A stretch of DNA of 5,529 nucleotides from Actinomycetes bacterium (GTDB taxonomy: Bacteria; Actinomycetota; Thermoleophilia; Solirubrobacterales; Solirubrobacteraceae): contig JAEXXR010000700.1 in NCBI GenBank assembly GCA_023405705.1, positions 1-5,529 on the forward strand. Direction: 5' to 3'. The translations under genes were made by a program, and so were the position numbers. The notes beneath the pieces were generated by a model. It worked only from the letters and a program-made list of their open reading frames with translations, made no database searches and was not told the DNA's origin. Below, piece by piece: positions 1 through 5,529 of the stretch (positions are counted from its first letter, which is position 1; every line of letters starts with the position of its first letter).

Positions 1-380
1 GCGTCTCGGTGCTGTGCGTCGTGCGCGACGCGCAGGGCCGCTGGCTCGCCGGCCGGCGAGCGCCGTGGCTCGCCTCGTGGACCGGCCGCTGGACGCTCGG
101 CGCCGGCGGCGCGGTCGAGGTCGGCGAGTGCCCGGTCGAGGCGATGACGCGCGAGCTGGAGGAGGAGTGGTCGGTCGCGCCGGAGCGGCTGACGGTCGAG
201 GCGCTCGCCGACACGCCCAACGGCCTCGCCTTCCTCGTCGGTCTCGCCTGGCTGCCCGTCGGCGCCGAGGCCGTCCCCGACGACGAGCACGACGCGCACG
301 CCTGGTGGCCGGCCGACGTCACCTCCTGGCCGCAGGAGGCAGACGAGACGGTGCGCCGGATGGCGACGCTGCTGGCATGA
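1..380 (+). CDS. NUDIX hydrolase, 5' end cut off by the window edge
   Basis: Visible C-terminal part (about 125 residues) of a NUDIX-fold hydrolase, a family that cleaves nucleoside diphosphates linked to another moiety; the substrate cannot be told. The reading frame is open to the left edge. A GTG at 9 could serve as a start, but it lies inside a hydrophobic stretch (VSVLCVVRD) that looks like the first beta strand of the fold, so the real start is probably upstream. The NUDIX box is clear: GGAVEVGE, then seven residues, then RELEEEWSV, matching Gx5Ex7REUxEExGU with the metal-binding glutamates present. The Gly near the end of the motif is replaced by Ser. The rest (PNGLAFLVGLAWLPVG, AWWPADVTSWP) fits the C-terminal part of the domain. 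The stop codon TGA overlaps the ATG of the next gene (ATGA), which suggests one operon with coupled translation. The family assignment is firm; the specific role is unknown. Confidence 0.88.
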   Translation, partial: VSVLCVVRDAQGRWLAGRRAPWLASWTGRWTLGAGGAVEVGECPVEAMTRELEEEWSVAPERLTVEALADTPNGLAFLVGLAWLPVGAEAVPDDEHDAHAWWPADVTSWPQEADETVRRMATLLA

Positions 381-739
381 AGCTCGCGCCGGCCGACCCG
401 CTCTCTCGCACGCGCGCGCACGCGCGTGAAGACCGCTTCCCGAGCTTCCGCTTCCTCGAGGTCCTCTCGTTCGTCCACTCGTTCGTCTACCTCGGCGTCC
501 TGTACTTCTTCCTCGGTCCCGAGAACCCGACGGCGACGAGAATCCTCGGCTGGGCGCACGGCCTTCTGTGGATAGGGATGTCCCTCCTCTGCATCGTCGC
601 CGCGCGGCGCCGGACGATCCCGTTCTGGCTCGCCGTGGTCGTCGCCGTGGTCGGCGGTCTGGGGCCGTTCGCGGGCACCGCCGGCTTCCTCTGGGAGGAG
701 CACCGGAGACGTCGCGCAAAGCGCGTTAAACGTTCCTAA
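377..739 (+). CDS. DUF3817-type small integral membrane protein
   Basis: Encodes 120 residues starting MKLAPADPLSRTRAHARE. The start ATG at 377-379 overlaps the stop of the NUDIX gene. No strong Shine-Dalgarno is visible, which fits translational coupling. Three hydrophobic segments are visible at about residues 26-46, 55-76 and 81-105, flanked by an Arg-rich N-terminal tail and a very basic C-terminal tail (RRRRAKRVKRS) that would favour a cytoplasmic C-terminus by the positive-inside rule. The pattern FRFLEVLSFVHSFVYLG, GWAHGLLWIGMSL (His61) and GLGPFAGTAGFLWEEH fits the DUF3817 family of small membrane proteins common in Actinomycetota, whose function is not established. The same frame stays open upstream to position 14, but that part is a shadow of the NUDIX gene. 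The 3' end around 715-740 is locally AT-richer than the rest. Coding status is well supported; the family call is from memory of its conserved motifs. Confidence 0.82.
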   Translation: MKLAPADPLSRTRAHAREDRFPSFRFLEVLSFVHSFVYLGVLYFFLGPENPTATRILGWAHGLLWIGMSLLCIVAARRRTIPFWLAVVVAVVGGLGPFAGTAGFLWEEHRRRRAKRVKRS

Positions 740-741
740 TC

Positions 742-746
742 GGAGG
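742..746 (+). promoter_or_regulatory. Candidate Shine-Dalgarno GGAGG for the large dehydrogenase gene
   Basis: GGAGG lies in the 21-bp gap after the DUF3817 stop, 14 nt before the ATG at 761. The spacing is longer than the usual 5-10 nt, so it supports the ATG at 761 only moderately. No better ribosome-binding site precedes the next in-frame ATG at 800. Confidence 0.4.
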
Positions 747-760
747 CCGATCACCGGGGC

Positions 761-5062
<4,302 letters not shown>

Positions 5063-5094
5063 GCGCTCCGCGCTCCGCGCGCACGCACTGAAGC

Positions 5095-5126
5095 ACGAGA
5101 GCCGGGCCGCGAGGCCCGGCTCTCGT
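5095..5126. terminator. Hairpin between convergent genes, probable bidirectional terminator
   Basis: ACGAGAGCCGGGCC (5095-5108) pairs perfectly with GGCCCGGCTCTCGT (5113-5126) around a GCGA loop of the GNRA type. The stem is 14 bp and strongly GC-rich. It lies 32 bp after the stop of the dehydrogenase gene and 4 bp before the stop of the convergent minus-strand gene, where a shared terminator is expected. The plus-strand downstream tract (TCGTTCTAG) is only mildly T-rich and the minus-strand side has no clear U-tract, as is common in high-GC actinobacteria. Confidence 0.8.
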
Positions 5127-5130
5127 CGTT

Positions 5131-5529
5131 CTAGGAGCGCTCGCGCGCGATGAGGTCGCGAGCGGCCGCAAGCGGGCCGGGGTCGACCCAGGCGGTGACG
5201 TCGGCGTCGCCGTCGGCGAGGAAGCCGTGGCGGCGCAGGAAGTCGCCCTGCGCCGCGAGCGCCCCGAGCTTGTGGGCCGACAGGTCGACGTGGAACTGCT
5301 GCTCGATCCCGCGGGTGCCGTAGGCGGCCGCGATCGCGGCCGGCTGGCGCTCGGCCCAGGCGCCGGCGCGCAGCAGCGTCGCGAGCAGCTCGGTGACCGT
5401 CTCGGGCTCGCGCCGCAGCAGCTGCTCGTCGACGGTGATCGCGCCGGGCGTCGTCGCGTTGACGCGCACGGCCGGGTCGAGGTGCGCGCCGAGGTCGACG
5501 ACCGCGACGGCGCCGATCCGCTCCGCGGC
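5131..5529 (-). CDS. C-terminal part of a probable ABC transporter substrate-binding protein (nitrate/sulfonate-type)
   Basis: The minus-strand frame runs from the right edge (5529) to a TAG at 5133-5131, giving 132 visible residues with no in-frame stop. The GTG at 5469-5467 is the only start-like codon noticed, but coding clearly continues upstream (AERIGAVAVVDLGAHLDPA), so the gene is truncated by the window. The sequence VRVNATTPGAITVDEQLLRR, then PETVTELLATLLRAGAWAE, RQPAAIAAAYG, and finally DLSAHKLGALAAQGDFLRRHGFLADGDADVTAWVDPGPLAAA resembles the C-terminal lobe of SsuA/TauA/NMT1-like periplasmic-type binding proteins. In those, a strand offering a new start of the open reading of the ligand (often 'ITADEAFLAENPD') precedes helices rich in Ala and Trp. 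Such proteins are extracytoplasmic and deliver ligand to an ABC importer. The signal peptide, ligand-binding residues and permease/ATPase partners are outside the window. The family call is from pattern memory and the ligand is unknown. The gene is convergent with the dehydrogenase gene, so no operon link exists. Confidence 0.6.
   Translation of the reverse strand, partial: AAERIGAVAVVDLGAHLDPAVRVNATTPGAITVDEQLLRREPETVTELLATLLRAGAWAERQPAAIAAAYGTRGIEQQFHVDLSAHKLGALAAQGDFLRRHGFLADGDADVTAWVDPGPLAAARDLIARERS

Noticed and set aside
14..376. Upstream extension of the DUF3817 reading frame.
   Set aside because: The translation is Arg/Ala-rich nonsense overlapping the NUDIX gene in another frame. 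The ATG at 377 in the ATGA overlap is the natural start.
712..742. AT-richer patch with CCTAAT (735-740) as a possible -10 box for the dehydrogenase gene.
   Set aside because: No -35 match at proper spacing (TCGCGC at 712-717) and only a partial -10 match; too weak to list as a promoter.

Overview
The window is a very GC-rich bacterial chromosome segment. Third codon positions are overwhelmingly G or C, and the protein families point to a high-GC Gram-positive. The E1/E2 fusion architecture of the central gene, the NUDIX-DUF3817 pair beside it and the style of the proteins suggest Actinomycetota, most likely a Thermoleophilia-type lineage (Solirubrobacter/Conexibacter-like). That placement is inference from family knowledge, with no database search behind it.

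Layout. Positions 1-380 (+) hold the 3' part of a NUDIX hydrolase gene that begins before the window. Its stop overlaps the start of a small membrane protein gene of the DUF3817 type (377-739, +) in an ATGA arrangement, so the two are probably translationally coupled. After 21 bp comes the dominant feature, a 4.3 kb gene (761-5062, +). It encodes a single 1433-residue 2-oxoglutarate dehydrogenase polypeptide with two lipoyl domains, a peripheral-subunit (E3) binding domain, an E2 acyltransferase domain and a full thiamine-diphosphate E1 domain. A perfect 14-bp hairpin (5095-5126) follows. It separates this gene from a convergent gene on the minus strand (5131-5529) whose visible C-terminal part resembles a nitrate/sulfonate-type ABC transporter substrate-binding protein.

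How it works together. The large protein would carry out both the oxidative decarboxylation of 2-oxoglutarate (E1) and succinyl transfer to CoA (E2) in the TCA cycle. It carries its own swinging lipoyl arms and its own docking site for dihydrolipoamide dehydrogenase (E3), which is not encoded here. The well-studied actinobacterial Kgd/OdhA fusion lacks lipoyl and E3-binding domains and borrows lipoyl arms from the pyruvate dehydrogenase E2. This window therefore shows a self-contained version of that fusion, the most interesting observation here. The NUDIX and DUF3817 genes have no evident functional link to it beyond position. No mobile elements, CRISPR arrays, tRNAs or rRNAs were seen.
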